Below, in pieces: positions 40,449 to 48,465 of a stretch of 64,000 nt of DNA. The translations under genes were made by a program, and so were the position numbers. The DNA lies in the NCBI GenBank assembly GCA_963720945.1, contig CAVRHH010000029.1:992001-1056000 (forward strand), in the 5' to 3' direction. This DNA comes from Bog-532 sp963720945 (GTDB lineage Bacteria; Actinomycetota; Actinomycetes; Streptosporangiales; Streptosporangiaceae). Below the pieces are notes generated by a model that did no database searches, was not told where the DNA came from, and worked only from the letters and a program-made list of their open reading frames with translations. Within the stretch, counting starts at the first letter, position 1. Every line of letters begins with the position of its first letter.

Positions 40449-43178
40449 GTGGCCGTCAGCAGGAATGCGCTGGCCTACAACAGCCTGTGGCAGTTCAGGA
40501 ACGACAGCTGGTCCAGCCTGGAGGAGGCGAGCACGCAGCTGGTCCTGGCCGGGACCCAGTGCCGCCCGACCGACCCGCCGGCCGGGACCGTCAGCGGGCT
40601 GCTGGATGCCCTCGCGCCGATCGAGCGGTATTGGGCGTTTCCCGGCGCGCAGCGCTTCCACGACATGCGGCGGCTGTTCACGGCCGGGAAGTACGACCGG
40701 TTCGCGGCGATGGTCAGCGGGATCAACCGGGCCCTGGTCACCGAAACCTACCGGGACGGCCAGTCCCTGGACACGTCCGGCGAGGACGGCACGTACCAGC
40801 AGGCGGCCCCGGCCACCGAGCAGGCCCCGCCCGGCCGGCCCTACTTCGAGGTTCTGGTGGTGGAGGACCTGAGCGAGGCGCAGGAGCGCTCGCTGCGCGA
40901 CGAGCTGCGGCGGTGGCGGCGCCGGGACGACCCGTTCGTCTACGAGATCGTCGTGGTGCCCAGCTTCGAGGACGCGATCATGGCCGCGCGGCTCAACTTC
41001 CGGCTGCAGGCGTGCGTGGTCCGCCGCCGCTTCGCGCACCGGTCGCGTTACGACGCGGCGGCGCTGGCGCCGTTCCTGGGCGGCTTCGGGTCCGATGACC
41101 TGATGGACCAGTCGCCCGACGAGCGCGCCCAGATCCTCGCCCGGTCGCTGGCCAGGATCAGGCCGGAGCTCGACCTGTACCTGATGACCGAAATCTCCGT
41201 CGAGGACCTGGCCAGGCTGAGCCACCATTTCCGGCGCGTGTTCCACGCCCGGGAAGGGTCGCTGGAGCTGCACCTCAGCCTGCTGGGCGGGGTGGCCGAA
41301 CGGTACCGTGCGCCGTTCTTCAGCGCGCTGCGCAGTTACAGCCACCGGCCCACCGGGGTCTTCCATGCGCTGCCGATCTCGCACGGCAAGTCGATCCTCA
41401 ACTCGCACTGGATCCGCGACATGGCCGACTTCTACGGCCTGGAAATCTTCCTGGCCGAAACGTCCGCGACGTGCGGCGGCCTGGACTCGCTGCTCGAGCC
41501 CACCGGCCCGCTGCGGGAGGCCCAGGAACTAGCGGCCAAGGCCTTCGGGTCGCGGCAGACCTTCTTCGTGACCAACGGCACCTCGACGGCCAACAAGATC
41601 GTGGTACAGGCGCTGGTCCAGCCCGGGGACATCGTGCTGGTGGACCGGAACTGCCACCAGTCGCACCACTACGGGCTGATGCTAGCCGGGGCCAGGGTCA
41701 CCTACCTGGACGCGTACCGGCTCAACCGGTACTCGATGTACGGCGCGGTGCCGCTGCGGGAGATCAAGGGCACGCTGCTGGCGCTGCGGCGAGCGGGCAA
41801 GCTGGACCGGGTCAAGATGCTGCTGCTGACCAACTGCACCTTCGACGGGATCGTCTACGACGTCGAACGGGTGATGCGGGAGTGCCTGGCCATCAAGCCG
41901 GACCTGGTGTTCCTGTGGGACGAAGCCTGGTTCGCCTTCGCCCGGCTGCACCCGGTGTACCGGCCGCGCACCGCCATGCGGGCCGCCCGCACGCTGCACG
42001 AGCGGCTGCACCAGCCCGAGTACCGGGCCCGGTACGAAAAGTTCGCCGAGGAGCTCACCGCGATCACGCCCGGCGACGACGAGGCGCTGCTGGACCGCCA
42101 GCTGCTCCCCGATCCCGACTGCGCCCGGGTCCGCGTCTACGCCACCCAGTCCACCCACAAGACGCTGACGTCGCTGCGACAGGGGTCGATGATCCACATC
42201 TTCGACCAGGACTTCAGCCAGCGGGCCGAGGAGACGTTCCACGAGGCGTACATGACGCACACCTCCACGTCGCCGAACTACCAGATCCTCGCGTCGCTGG
42301 ACCTGGGGCGCCGGCAGGCCGCCCTGGAAGGCTTCGAGCTGGTGCAGAAGCAGATCGAGAACGCGATGCGGCTGCGCGACGCGGTGGACCACCACCCGCT
42401 GCTCAGCCGGTACATGCGCTGCCTGACCACCGCCGACCTGATCCCGGCCGAGTACCGGCCCACCGGCATCGACCAGCCGCTGCGCTCGGGCCTGCCGAAC
42501 ATGATCAGGGCCTGGGAGCACGACGAGTTCGTGCTGGACCCGTCGCGGGTCACCATCTACATCGGGGCCACCGGCATCGAGGGCGACACGTTCAAACGAA
42601 CCCAGCTGATGGACCGCTACGGCGTGCAGATCAACAAGACCTCCCGCAACACCGTGCTGTTCATGACGACGATCGGCACCACCCGCAGCTCGGTCGCCTA
42701 CCTGATCGAGGTGCTGGTGACCATCGCCCGCGAGCTGGACACCCAGCTGCTGGACATCAGCCCGGCCGAACGCGCCGCCCATGAGGACGCCGTCGGCCGG
42801 CTCACCGCTCCCTCGGCGCCACTGCCCGACTTCAGCGGCTTCCACCCGAGCTTCACCGACGGCCACGAGCCGGCCACCCCGGAAGGTGACGTGCGGCGCG
42901 CCTTTTACCTGGCCTACGACGACAGCAACTGCGAATACCTGATGCCCGATGAGGTACAGCGGCGGGTCGGCAACGGCCAGCAGGTCGTGTCCGCGACGTT
43001 CATCACGCCCTACCCGCCCGGCTTCCCGGTGCTCGTGCCGGGCCAGCTGTTCAGCTCGCAGATCCTCGACTTCATGGCCAGCCTGGACACCCCCGAGGTA
43101 CACGGCTTCCGGCGGGACTTCGGCTACCGCGTCTACACCGACAAGGCGCTGGCCATCACCGGCAACGATCGGCCCTGA
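40449..43178 (+). CDS. Large Orn/Lys/Arg decarboxylase family protein
   Basis: A 909-residue PLP enzyme; GTG at 40449 follows GGAGGTG, with an alternative GTG at 40440. Residues 1-260 form an N-terminal extension with a wing-like part (FEVLVVEDLSEAQER). The aminotransferase fold I core follows: FFVTNGTSTANKIVVQ, FLWDEAWFAFARLHP and the PLP-lysine in ATQSTHKTLTSLRQGSMIH. A C-terminal Orn/Lys/Arg decarboxylase domain closes the protein (LVPGQLFSSQILDFM). The length is close to the mycobacterial Rv2531c type and well above the roughly 715 residues of enterobacterial enzymes. The substrate (lysine, ornithine or arginine) is unknown; acid resistance or polyamine synthesis are possible roles. Confidence 0.85.
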   Translation: MAVSRNALAYNSLWQFRNDSWSSLEEASTQLVLAGTQCRPTDPPAGTVSGLLDALAPIERYWAFPGAQRFHDMRRLFTAGKYDRFAAMVSGINRALVTETYRDGQSLDTSGEDGTYQQAAPATEQAPPGRPYFEVLVVEDLSEAQERSLRDELRRWRRRDDPFVYEIVVVPSFEDAIMAARLNFRLQACVVRRRFAHRSRYDAAALAPFLGGFGSDDLMDQSPDERAQILARSLARIRPELDLYLMTEISVEDLARLSHHFRRVFHAREGSLELHLSLLGGVAERYRAPFFSALRSYSHRPTGVFHALPISHGKSILNSHWIRDMADFYGLEIFLAETSATCGGLDSLLEPTGPLREAQELAAKAFGSRQTFFVTNGTSTANKIVVQALVQPGDIVLVDRNCHQSHHYGLMLAGARVTYLDAYRLNRYSMYGAVPLREIKGTLLALRRAGKLDRVKMLLLTNCTFDGIVYDVERVMRECLAIKPDLVFLWDEAWFAFARLHPVYRPRTAMRAARTLHERLHQPEYRARYEKFAEELTAITPGDDEALLDRQLLPDPDCARVRVYATQSTHKTLTSLRQGSMIHIFDQDFSQRAEETFHEAYMTHTSTSPNYQILASLDLGRRQAALEGFELVQKQIENAMRLRDAVDHHPLLSRYMRCLTTADLIPAEYRPTGIDQPLRSGLPNMIRAWEHDEFVLDPSRVTIYIGATGIEGDTFKRTQLMDRYGVQINKTSRNTVLFMTTIGTTRSSVAYLIEVLVTIARELDTQLLDISPAERAAHEDAVGRLTAPSAPLPDFSGFHPSFTDGHEPATPEGDVRRAFYLAYDDSNCEYLMPDEVQRRVGNGQQVVSATFITPYPPGFPVLVPGQLFSSQILDFMASLDTPEVHGFRRDFGYRVYTDKALAITGNDRP

Positions 43179-43207
43179 GCGGCCGGGCACCGGAGCCAGG
43201 GAACATT

Positions 43208-43510
43208 TTGGCCGAACGGGACCTGCACGGGCTTAAACACGGATCCACCGGGTACTACGTGACCGCCCAGTCAACGGCGACGGGAGGCCACCGTGCAGCG
43301 CCTGTTCCCCGCGTTCTCCGCCCGTGCCCACGGCGTCCTCGGATCGCCGCGGCGATATCCCTCGGCGGGCTTGCGCTCCCGGCCGGCGCCGCGGCCGCGG
43401 CGCCGGCCGCCAGCACCAGTGCCGGCACAACCGACGAGAAGACCGGGACCGTCACCCTGGCGCCCACCGTCCGCAGCGTTACCGTCCAGCTGGCGCACCC
43501 GGAGGCCTGA
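43208..43510 (+). CDS. Possible small secreted protein
   Basis: A 100-residue frame from a TTG with AGGGAA upstream. Residues 35-70 look like a signal peptide (basic PCPRRPRIAAAISLGGLALPAG followed by Ala-rich), and the mature part would be short and Thr-rich (TVTLAPTVRSVTVQLAHPEA). No family is recognised and the start is weak. Two other plus-strand frames are open here, so it may be spurious. Confidence 0.3.
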   Translation: MAERDLHGLKHGSTGYYVTAQSTATGGHRAAPVPRVLRPCPRRPRIAAAISLGGLALPAGAAAAAPAASTSAGTTDEKTGTVTLAPTVRSVTVQLAHPEA

Positions 43511-43562
43511 CGCGTCAGCGCTTGCCGGAGCGCGCGCGTCGGGCAAGCCGCCGCGCGGCCGC

Positions 43563-43883
43563 TCAGACGTGCCGGGGGCTGCCGGGATGAGCCGGGTCGA
43601 TGAGGTCGGCGTACTCGGTGTGCGCCTTGATGAACTCGTCGGCGAACGTGCAGTACACGGTGATGGTCCGGCCCTTGGCCCGCAGGTCGTCCAGCGCGCC
43701 GCGGATCAGCGCGGTGCCGACCCCCTTCTCGCGGTGCGACGGCTCGACCCAGGTGTGCGTGAGGACGGTCCGCGCCCCCTCCTGCTCGTAAACCAGGCTG
43801 CCGACAACGGTGTCTCCCGCCCAGGCCTCGTAGGTGCGGCTCTCCGGGTTGTCCCGTACGTGGACGGGGGAAGCGGGCTCCAT
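43563..43883 (-). CDS. Small GNAT-fold N-acetyltransferase (NATD1/YjdJ-like)
   Basis: A 106-residue protein from the ATG at 43883. It follows the compact GCN5-related pattern: YEAWAGDTVVGSLVYEQ, HTWVEPSHREKGVGTALIRGALDDLRAKG (acetyl-CoA site, with R-E-K-G-V-G-T-A), then TVYCTFADEFIKAHTEY. The size and motif order fit the Acetyltransf_CG group. The substrate is unknown. It is divergent from chrA with a 51-base gap. Confidence 0.85.
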   Translation of the reverse strand: MEPASPVHVRDNPESRTYEAWAGDTVVGSLVYEQEGARTVLTHTWVEPSHREKGVGTALIRGALDDLRAKGRTITVYCTFADEFIKAHTEYADLIDPAHPGSPRHV

Positions 43884-43934
43884 GGGCACGACCGTACCCG
43901 GTGCCGCCCGCGGCGCCGCCACTAGGCTAGCGGC

Positions 43935-45173
43935 ATGACTGCGCCCGCCGGCCTGGAGGGACGGGACGCGGCAGGCCCGCCGCGCGAGACGCTGACGACG
44001 ATCGCGCGGGAGTGGGCGCGGATCGGCTGTACCGGGTTCGGCGGCCCGCCGGCGCATATCGCGCTGCTGCGGGCGCTGTGCGTGGACCGGCGGCAGTGGC
44101 TGTCGGCGCAAGAGTTCGAGGACGGGGTGGCCACCACCAACCTGCTGCCCGGCCCGGCGTCCACGCAGCTCGCGATCTACTGCGCGTGGCGGCTGCGCGG
44201 TACGTGGGGGGCGCTGGTCGGCGGGGTGTGCTTCATCGTGCCCGGGCTGATCGTGATCCTGGCGCTGTCCGCGCTATTCCTGTCGTCGCATCCACCCCGG
44301 TGGGTCGGCGGCGCCGCGGGCGGCGCGGGTGCCGCGGTCCCGGCGGTGGCGCTCGGCGCGGCCATCGGGCTCGCCCCGGCCAGCTGGCGCCGGGCCGGCC
44401 CGGGCCGGGCCGGCCGCGGCCGGTGGATCGGTTACCTGGCCGCCGGCGGGGTGTCGGCCGCGCTCATCGGGCCGTTCCTGGTGCTGGTCCTGGCGGCCTG
44501 CGGCCTGGCCGAACTGCTCGTGACCAGCTATCCGTGGCGTGCGGCCAGCGGCCCCTCCGGGTCCGCCGCGTCCTCCGGTGCCGCCACCCGGCCGCCGCAG
44601 GCCCTGCTGCCGCTCCTCGCCGCCGCGGTGGTGCCCGCGGGAGGGCTGCTGTCCGTGGCGTGGGTGGCGTTCAAGGCCGGCGCGCTGTCCTACGGCGGTG
44701 GCTTCGTCATCATCCCGCTCATGCAGCACGATGCCGTGCACACCTACCACTGGATGACCAGCGCCCAGTTCCTCAGCGCCGTGGCGCTCGGCCAGATCAC
44801 GCCCGGGCCCGTGGTGCAGACCGTCGCGGTGGTCGGCTACGCCGCCGCCGGAGTGGGCGGCGGCCTGCTGGCATCGCTGGTCGCGTTCACCCCGTCCTTC
44901 ATCTTCGTGCTGGCGGGCGGTCCCCATTTCGGCCGGCTCCGCCGCAGCCAGGCGGTCCAGGCGTTCCTGACCGGCGCCGGCCCGGCCGCGATCGGCGCCA
45001 TCGCCGGAGCCACCATCCCGCTGGCGCTCGCCTTGTCGCACCTGTGGCAGCTGGCCATCCTCGGCCTCGCCGGGCTCTGGCTCATCGCGCTGCGCCGCGG
45101 GGTGGTGAGCACGCTCGTCGGCGCCGCGGCGCTGGGCGTGATCGCGGTGCTGGCCGGGGCACCCGCAGGCTGA
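43935..45173 (+). CDS. chrA: Chromate transporter ChrA
   Basis: A 412-residue protein with two homologous halves, each a CHR domain. Half one has WARIGCTGFGGPPAHIALL and ATTNLLPGPASTQLAIYCAWRLRG. Half two has AFKAGALSYGGGFVIIPLMQHDAV and ALGQITPGPVVQTVAVVGYAAAG. About ten to twelve membrane spans are present. ChrA proteins export chromate by sulfate-like antiport. No chrB regulator is seen next to it. Confidence 0.92.
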   Translation: MTAPAGLEGRDAAGPPRETLTTIAREWARIGCTGFGGPPAHIALLRALCVDRRQWLSAQEFEDGVATTNLLPGPASTQLAIYCAWRLRGTWGALVGGVCFIVPGLIVILALSALFLSSHPPRWVGGAAGGAGAAVPAVALGAAIGLAPASWRRAGPGRAGRGRWIGYLAAGGVSAALIGPFLVLVLAACGLAELLVTSYPWRAASGPSGSAASSGAATRPPQALLPLLAAAVVPAGGLLSVAWVAFKAGALSYGGGFVIIPLMQHDAVHTYHWMTSAQFLSAVALGQITPGPVVQTVAVVGYAAAGVGGGLLASLVAFTPSFIFVLAGGPHFGRLRRSQAVQAFLTGAGPAAIGAIAGATIPLALALSHLWQLAILGLAGLWLIALRRGVVSTLVGAAALGVIAVLAGAPAG

Positions 45174-45194
45174 CCCGCCCCGGCGCCAGCCCGG

Positions 45195-45599
45195 CTACGG
45201 CCGTCGCGGCGTCATCAAGGCGGGCCGCCTGCTCCTCTCGCACTCCGACAGCTGCACGGTCCACACCGCCGCGGTCAGCACGTCGAACCGGTAGATCTGC
45301 TCCCGCAGGGCGGCGGCGTCACCGCGCTGCACCGAGGCGATCATCTCACGTGCGGCGTTCTCCAGCCGGGTCAGCCGCGTCGCGAGCAGGGCCGCGGACG
45401 GACGGTTCCGGCGGCCCGCCGCCAGGACGGCACCGGCGGTCGTCACCTCGCCCAGGATGGCGTCGGTCACCTCGGCGATCTGCTGCACGGCGCAGGGTCT
45501 CAGCGGCGCCCCGCCCGGCCCGCCCGCGAGCATCTGCAAGCGGGCCAGGTGCGGAGCACATCGCAGCTGGTGGTACCGGATCGTCTCTGGCATCGTCAT
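45195..45599 (-). CDS. Hypothetical protein, probable member of the DevR regulon
   Basis: A 134-residue protein from the ATG at 45599, which has AAGGGG upstream. The earlier in-frame ATG at 45641 lies upstream of the predicted transcription start (about 45623) and is disfavoured. The protein is mostly helical (AVQQIAEVTDAILGEVTTAGAVL, LTRLENAAREMIASVQRGD). No family was recognised. A DevR-type box (45660-45673) sits in the expected position for its promoter. Confidence 0.65.
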   Translation of the reverse strand: MTMPETIRYHQLRCAPHLARLQMLAGGPGGAPLRPCAVQQIAEVTDAILGEVTTAGAVLAAGRRNRPSAALLATRLTRLENAAREMIASVQRGDAAALREQIYRFDVLTAAVWTVQLSECERSRRPALMTPRRP

Positions 45600-45659
45600 C
45601 GGTGGTTGCCCCTTGTTCGGCGCATTTTCATCCGACGCCATGCCGTGGGGCCGATTCCA

Positions 45660-45673
45660 GGGACGAAGGTCCT
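45660..45673 (-). promoter_or_regulatory. DevR box upstream of the 45195-45599 gene
   Basis: GGGAC-GAAG-GTCCT is a near-perfect palindrome of the DosR type. Its centre is about 43 bases from a predicted start site at 45623 on the minus strand. Confidence 0.7.
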
Positions 45674-45885
45674 GTCACCGCAGATCCGGTGCCGTCCCGC
45701 CCGGCCGGGGCCGGGACGGCACGGGTCATAGGCCCTGCGCGCCGCCGGCCTCTGGCCCTACCCGCCCACGCGGGGAAATATCACCGTCGTAACGGACAGG
45801 CGCGCCCCGCGCTCCGGGCCACGCGCAGATTCTGGGCGGGCTTCCCGTACCAATGGCCCGTACCAACGGCGAGAAGGGGCCGACC

Positions 45886-45987
45886 ATGAAGTTCCTCGTC
45901 CCGGCAGCGCTGGCTGCCTTCGTCTTCCTGGCCCTGCTGGCGGGCAAGGACGACATCCGCCGCCTCCACCACATGCAGGCCATGTAG
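45886..45987 (+). CDS. 33-residue membrane peptide (DUF6893-like)
   Basis: AAGGGG lies 6 bases before the ATG. The peptide has a Lys at position 2, one hydrophobic helix (about residues 4-20) and a polar end KDDIRRLHHMQAM. That D-I-R-R-x-x-x-M pattern matches the tiny actinobacterial membrane proteins I know as DUF6893. Its function is unknown. It lies alone between two minus-strand genes. Confidence 0.65.
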   Translation: MKFLVPAALAAFVFLALLAGKDDIRRLHHMQAM

Positions 45988-46058
45988 CCCGCCTATCCGG
46001 CCGCGCGCATGACCGGAGCCCGCGCGGTGCGCGGGCTCCGTGCCTGTGACGGCGCCGG

Positions 46059-46496
46059 TTAGCGGCGCTCACCAGGGACGATGACCACCGGGCAGTGCGC
46101 GTGGTGGCTGACCTGGATACTGACCGAGCCCAGCAGCAGCCGGGCGAAGCCCCCGGTGCCACGGGAGCCGACGACGAGGAGATCCGCATCCTGCGAGGCC
46201 TCGATCAGTTTCTCGGCGGGCAGCCCGAAGACGGCCTGCACCGTCACCGGCTGGGGGCTGACCTCGCCGAGCTGCGCGGTCACCTTCGCGATCAGCTCCT
46301 GCGCGGCCGTCCGCGCCTCGGCCAGGAAATGCTCGTCGGCGGGGAAGACGACCATGCCATGCCACCCGCTGGCGGCGACCTGCTCGACAGTAATGACAGT
46401 GAGCGGCTGACGACGTATCGTGGCCTCCCGCATGGCCCATTCCAGGGCCAGCTGCGAATGACTGGAGCCGTCGATTCCGACGATGATCCCGGACAT
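46059..46496 (-). CDS. Universal stress protein (UspA family)
   Basis: A 145-residue single-domain USP. The start IIVGIDGSSHSQLALEWAMREA and the ATP-binding loop VVGSRGTGGFARLLLGSVSIQVSHHAHCPVVIVP (G-2x-G-9x-G-S/T) are complete, so it should bind ATP like the mycobacterial DosR-regulated Rv2623. It is divergent from devR, and boxes at 46611-46646 lie between the two genes and could control both. Confidence 0.92.
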   Translation of the reverse strand: MSGIIVGIDGSSHSQLALEWAMREATIRRQPLTVITVEQVAASGWHGMVVFPADEHFLAEARTAAQELIAKVTAQLGEVSPQPVTVQAVFGLPAEKLIEASQDADLLVVGSRGTGGFARLLLGSVSIQVSHHAHCPVVIVPGERR

Positions 46497-46610
46497 TTTT
46501 ATCTCCTATATGTCCGATTCCTGCCTTACGCTGCTAAGGGTAGGAGCCTTTCCGCCTGTCGTTCAGAGGCACATTTCACCTGCTTTACGGGCCCTTTCGC
46601 ACTAGCCTCC

Positions 46611-46676
46611 GGGACCTTGTTTAGGCTGCTCCGGGACCTTGGTCCCTGACCAACGGCCGTCCCTGGTTCATACCGT
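46611..46676. promoter_or_regulatory. Tandem DevR boxes and -10 of devR
   Basis: A half-site GGGAC-CTTG-TTTAG (46611-46624) is followed 22 bases later by the perfect palindrome GGGAC-CTTG-GTCCC (46633-46646). A -10 TACCGT at 46671-46676 puts the start site near 46683, 43 bases from the proximal box centre. In the other direction TAAAGC near 46584 may serve the stress-protein gene. Confidence 0.75.
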
Positions 46677-46743
46677 TGAAACCAACACACTGGGCTGCCC
46701 GGCACCCCGCGGGCGGATTCGCGTAAGAAAGCGTGGCTGGCTG

Positions 46744-47430
46744 ATGACGGAGAACAGGCCGGGAGACCCGGAGATCCGCGTGTTCCTCCTGGATGACCAC
46801 GAGCTCGTTCGCATCGGGGTGCGGGATCTCCTGGAAGCCCAGCCGGATATCCGCGTGATCGGCGAGGCGGGCACCGCCGCCTCCGCCCTGGCCCGGATCC
46901 CGGCCCTGCGGCCGAACGTGGCGATCCTGGACGTGCGGCTGCCGGACGGGGACGGGATCAGCGTCTGCCGCGAAATACGGTCCCGGATGCCGGAGGTCGC
47001 CTGCCTGATGCTGACCTCCTTCGAGGACGACCAGGCGCTGTTCGACGCGGTGATGGCCGGCGCGGCCGGCTACGTGCTCAAGCAGATCCACGGAACGGAT
47101 CTGGTCGGGGCGGTACGGACGGTGGCGTCGGGCCAGTCCATGCTGGATCCCCGCGCGGCCAGCAAGCTGATGGCCCGGCTGCGGGACACCTCGCAGAAGC
47201 GCGACCCGCTGGCCGGCCTGACCGGGCAGGAACGCCGGATCCTGGAGCTGATCGGCGAGGGGCTGACCAACCGGCAGATCGGCGAGCGGATGTTCCTCGC
47301 GGAAAAGACGGTCAAGAACTACGTGTCGGCCTTGTTCCAGAAGCTGGGCATGGAACGGCGGACGCAGGCCGCCGCGTACGCGGCGCACGTGTTCAGCGAG
47401 CACGGCCCCGACCACTCAGGCGTCCTCTAG
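46744..47430 (+). CDS. devR: NarL/LuxR-type response regulator DevR (copy 1)
   Basis: A 228-residue regulator. The receiver domain has acidic residues DD at 17-18, phospho-acceptor Asp63 (AILDVRLPDGDG), Thr in MLTSF and Lys in YVLKQI. The LuxR helix-turn-helix is at about 155-210 (LTGQERRILELIGEGLTNRQIGERMFLAEKTVKNYVSALFQKLGM), which matches mycobacterial DevR/DosR almost throughout. The ATG at 46744 is preferred; the ribosome site is weak. Tandem DevR boxes upstream suggest autoregulation. It should bind GGGAC-N4-GTCCC as a dimer when phosphorylated by a DevS-type kinase. A close paralog lies at 52068. Confidence 0.92.
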   Translation: MTENRPGDPEIRVFLLDDHELVRIGVRDLLEAQPDIRVIGEAGTAASALARIPALRPNVAILDVRLPDGDGISVCREIRSRMPEVACLMLTSFEDDQALFDAVMAGAAGYVLKQIHGTDLVGAVRTVASGQSMLDPRAASKLMARLRDTSQKRDPLAGLTGQERRILELIGEGLTNRQIGERMFLAEKTVKNYVSALFQKLGMERRTQAAAYAAHVFSEHGPDHSGVL

Positions 47431-47468
47431 CCGCCAGCCACCGCCCAAATAGCCGACGGGGACCCGGA

Positions 47469-47508
47469 CGTGGCGGCCTTTCCGCACCAGTGCGGAAAGG
47501 CCGCCACG
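47469..47508. terminator. 18-bp inverted repeat after devR
   Basis: CGTGGCGGCCTTTCCGCA and its exact complement enclose a CCAG loop. It stands between the convergent devR and phosphoglycerate mutase genes and would work in both directions. Confidence 0.85.
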
Positions 47509-47543
47509 ATCAGGTTTCTCCCCGGCCGTTCGGTCCTTTCTGC

Positions 47544-47557
47544 CGGACGAAGGTCCT
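47544..47557. promoter_or_regulatory. Orphan DevR box between convergent genes
   Basis: CGGAC-GAAG-GTCCT matches the box but is downstream of both flanking genes. No start site or gene in the right place was found. It could drive an antisense or small RNA. Confidence 0.45.
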
Positions 47558-47600
47558 GCTCCCCCGCGGTACGCAGGCGTTTCCGTACGCCGTGACAGGC

Positions 47601-48311
47601 CTACGAGCTGATGACCACGGGGTTGTGACGGGACGCCGCGGGCCGCAGATCGGCGTCCAGCTCGTACAGCAGCGGGACGCCATTGGGCACGCTGAGCTGC
47701 GCGCTGTCCTCGTCGCTGACCGACTCCAGGTGCTTGATCAGGGCCCGCAGCGTATTGCCGTGCGAGACCAGCAGGACCAGGGCACCGCGGCGCAGGCCGG
47801 GAACGATCGCGTCGTACCAGTACGGCAGCAGCCGCGCGGTGACGTCCCGCAGTGATTCCCCGCGCGGGCGGGCCTCCGGCGGCAGGTCCGCGTAGCGCGG
47901 GTCCGCGAACTGTGAATGCTCCGCGGCGGCCTCCAGCAGCGGCGGCCGGACGTCGTAGCCGCGCCGCCACGCCATGTACTGCTCCTCGCCGTACCGGGTG
48001 CGCACCTCGCCCTTGCTGCGTCCCTGCAGCGCACCGTAGTGGTTGGAGTTCAGCCGCCACGACCGGTGCACCGGGATCCAGTCCCGGTCGCAGGCGGCCA
48101 GGGCCAGCTCGGCCGTGCGGATCGCGCGGCGCTGCAGTGAGGTGTGCACGGCATCGGGGCGGAGGCCATGCGCGGCGAGCAGTTCCCCGGCGCGGGTCGC
48201 CTGCTGCTCGCCGTGCGCCGACAGGGCGACATTGACCCAGCCGGTGAACACGTCCTGCTCGTTCCAGGTGCTCTCACCGTGACGGAGCAGGACCAGGCGG
48301 CAGGACGGCAC
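47601..48311 (-). CDS. gpmA: 2,3-bisphosphoglycerate-dependent phosphoglycerate mutase
   Basis: A 236-residue enzyme from a GTG at 48311; a long frame upstream to 49046 is antisense to the CBS gene and is rejected. Catalytic His in LVLLRHGESTWN, substrate residues FTGWVNVALSAHGEQQA, RSWRLNSNHYGALQG, second His in VLLVSHGNTLRALIKHLE. The length matches GpmA (about 230-250). It interconverts 3- and 2-phosphoglycerate. A DevR-like box (48342-48355) is just upstream but may serve the divergent CBS gene instead. Confidence 0.9.
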   Translation of the reverse strand: MPSCRLVLLRHGESTWNEQDVFTGWVNVALSAHGEQQATRAGELLAAHGLRPDAVHTSLQRRAIRTAELALAACDRDWIPVHRSWRLNSNHYGALQGRSKGEVRTRYGEEQYMAWRRGYDVRPPLLEAAAEHSQFADPRYADLPPEARPRGESLRDVTARLLPYWYDAIVPGLRRGALVLLVSHGNTLRALIKHLESVSDEDSAQLSVPNGVPLLYELDADLRPAASRHNPVVISS

Positions 48312-48341
48312 GCGACCACCGTAGCGGTGGGCCAGGGAAAC

Positions 48342-48377
48342 GGGACCTTCGGCCCGGCCCGGTGGGCCGGACGCCCC
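48342..48377. promoter_or_regulatory. DevR-type boxes between gpmA and the CBS gene
   Basis: GGGAC-CTTC-GGCCC (48342-48355) and the weaker GGGCC-GGAC-GCCCC (48364-48377) are 22 bases apart. For the CBS gene a -10 CAGGGT at 48380-48385 fits the distance from the first box. For gpmA the predicted start site would fall inside the gene, so the CBS gene is the more likely target. Confidence 0.5.
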
Positions 48378-48465
48378 TCCAGGGTCTGGCCGTTTACCGG
48401 TGGCCCCCGGGCCCGCGATCACGTGAACTAGACGAAGGAACGGCTGACGGAAGAAGGCGAGTGCC

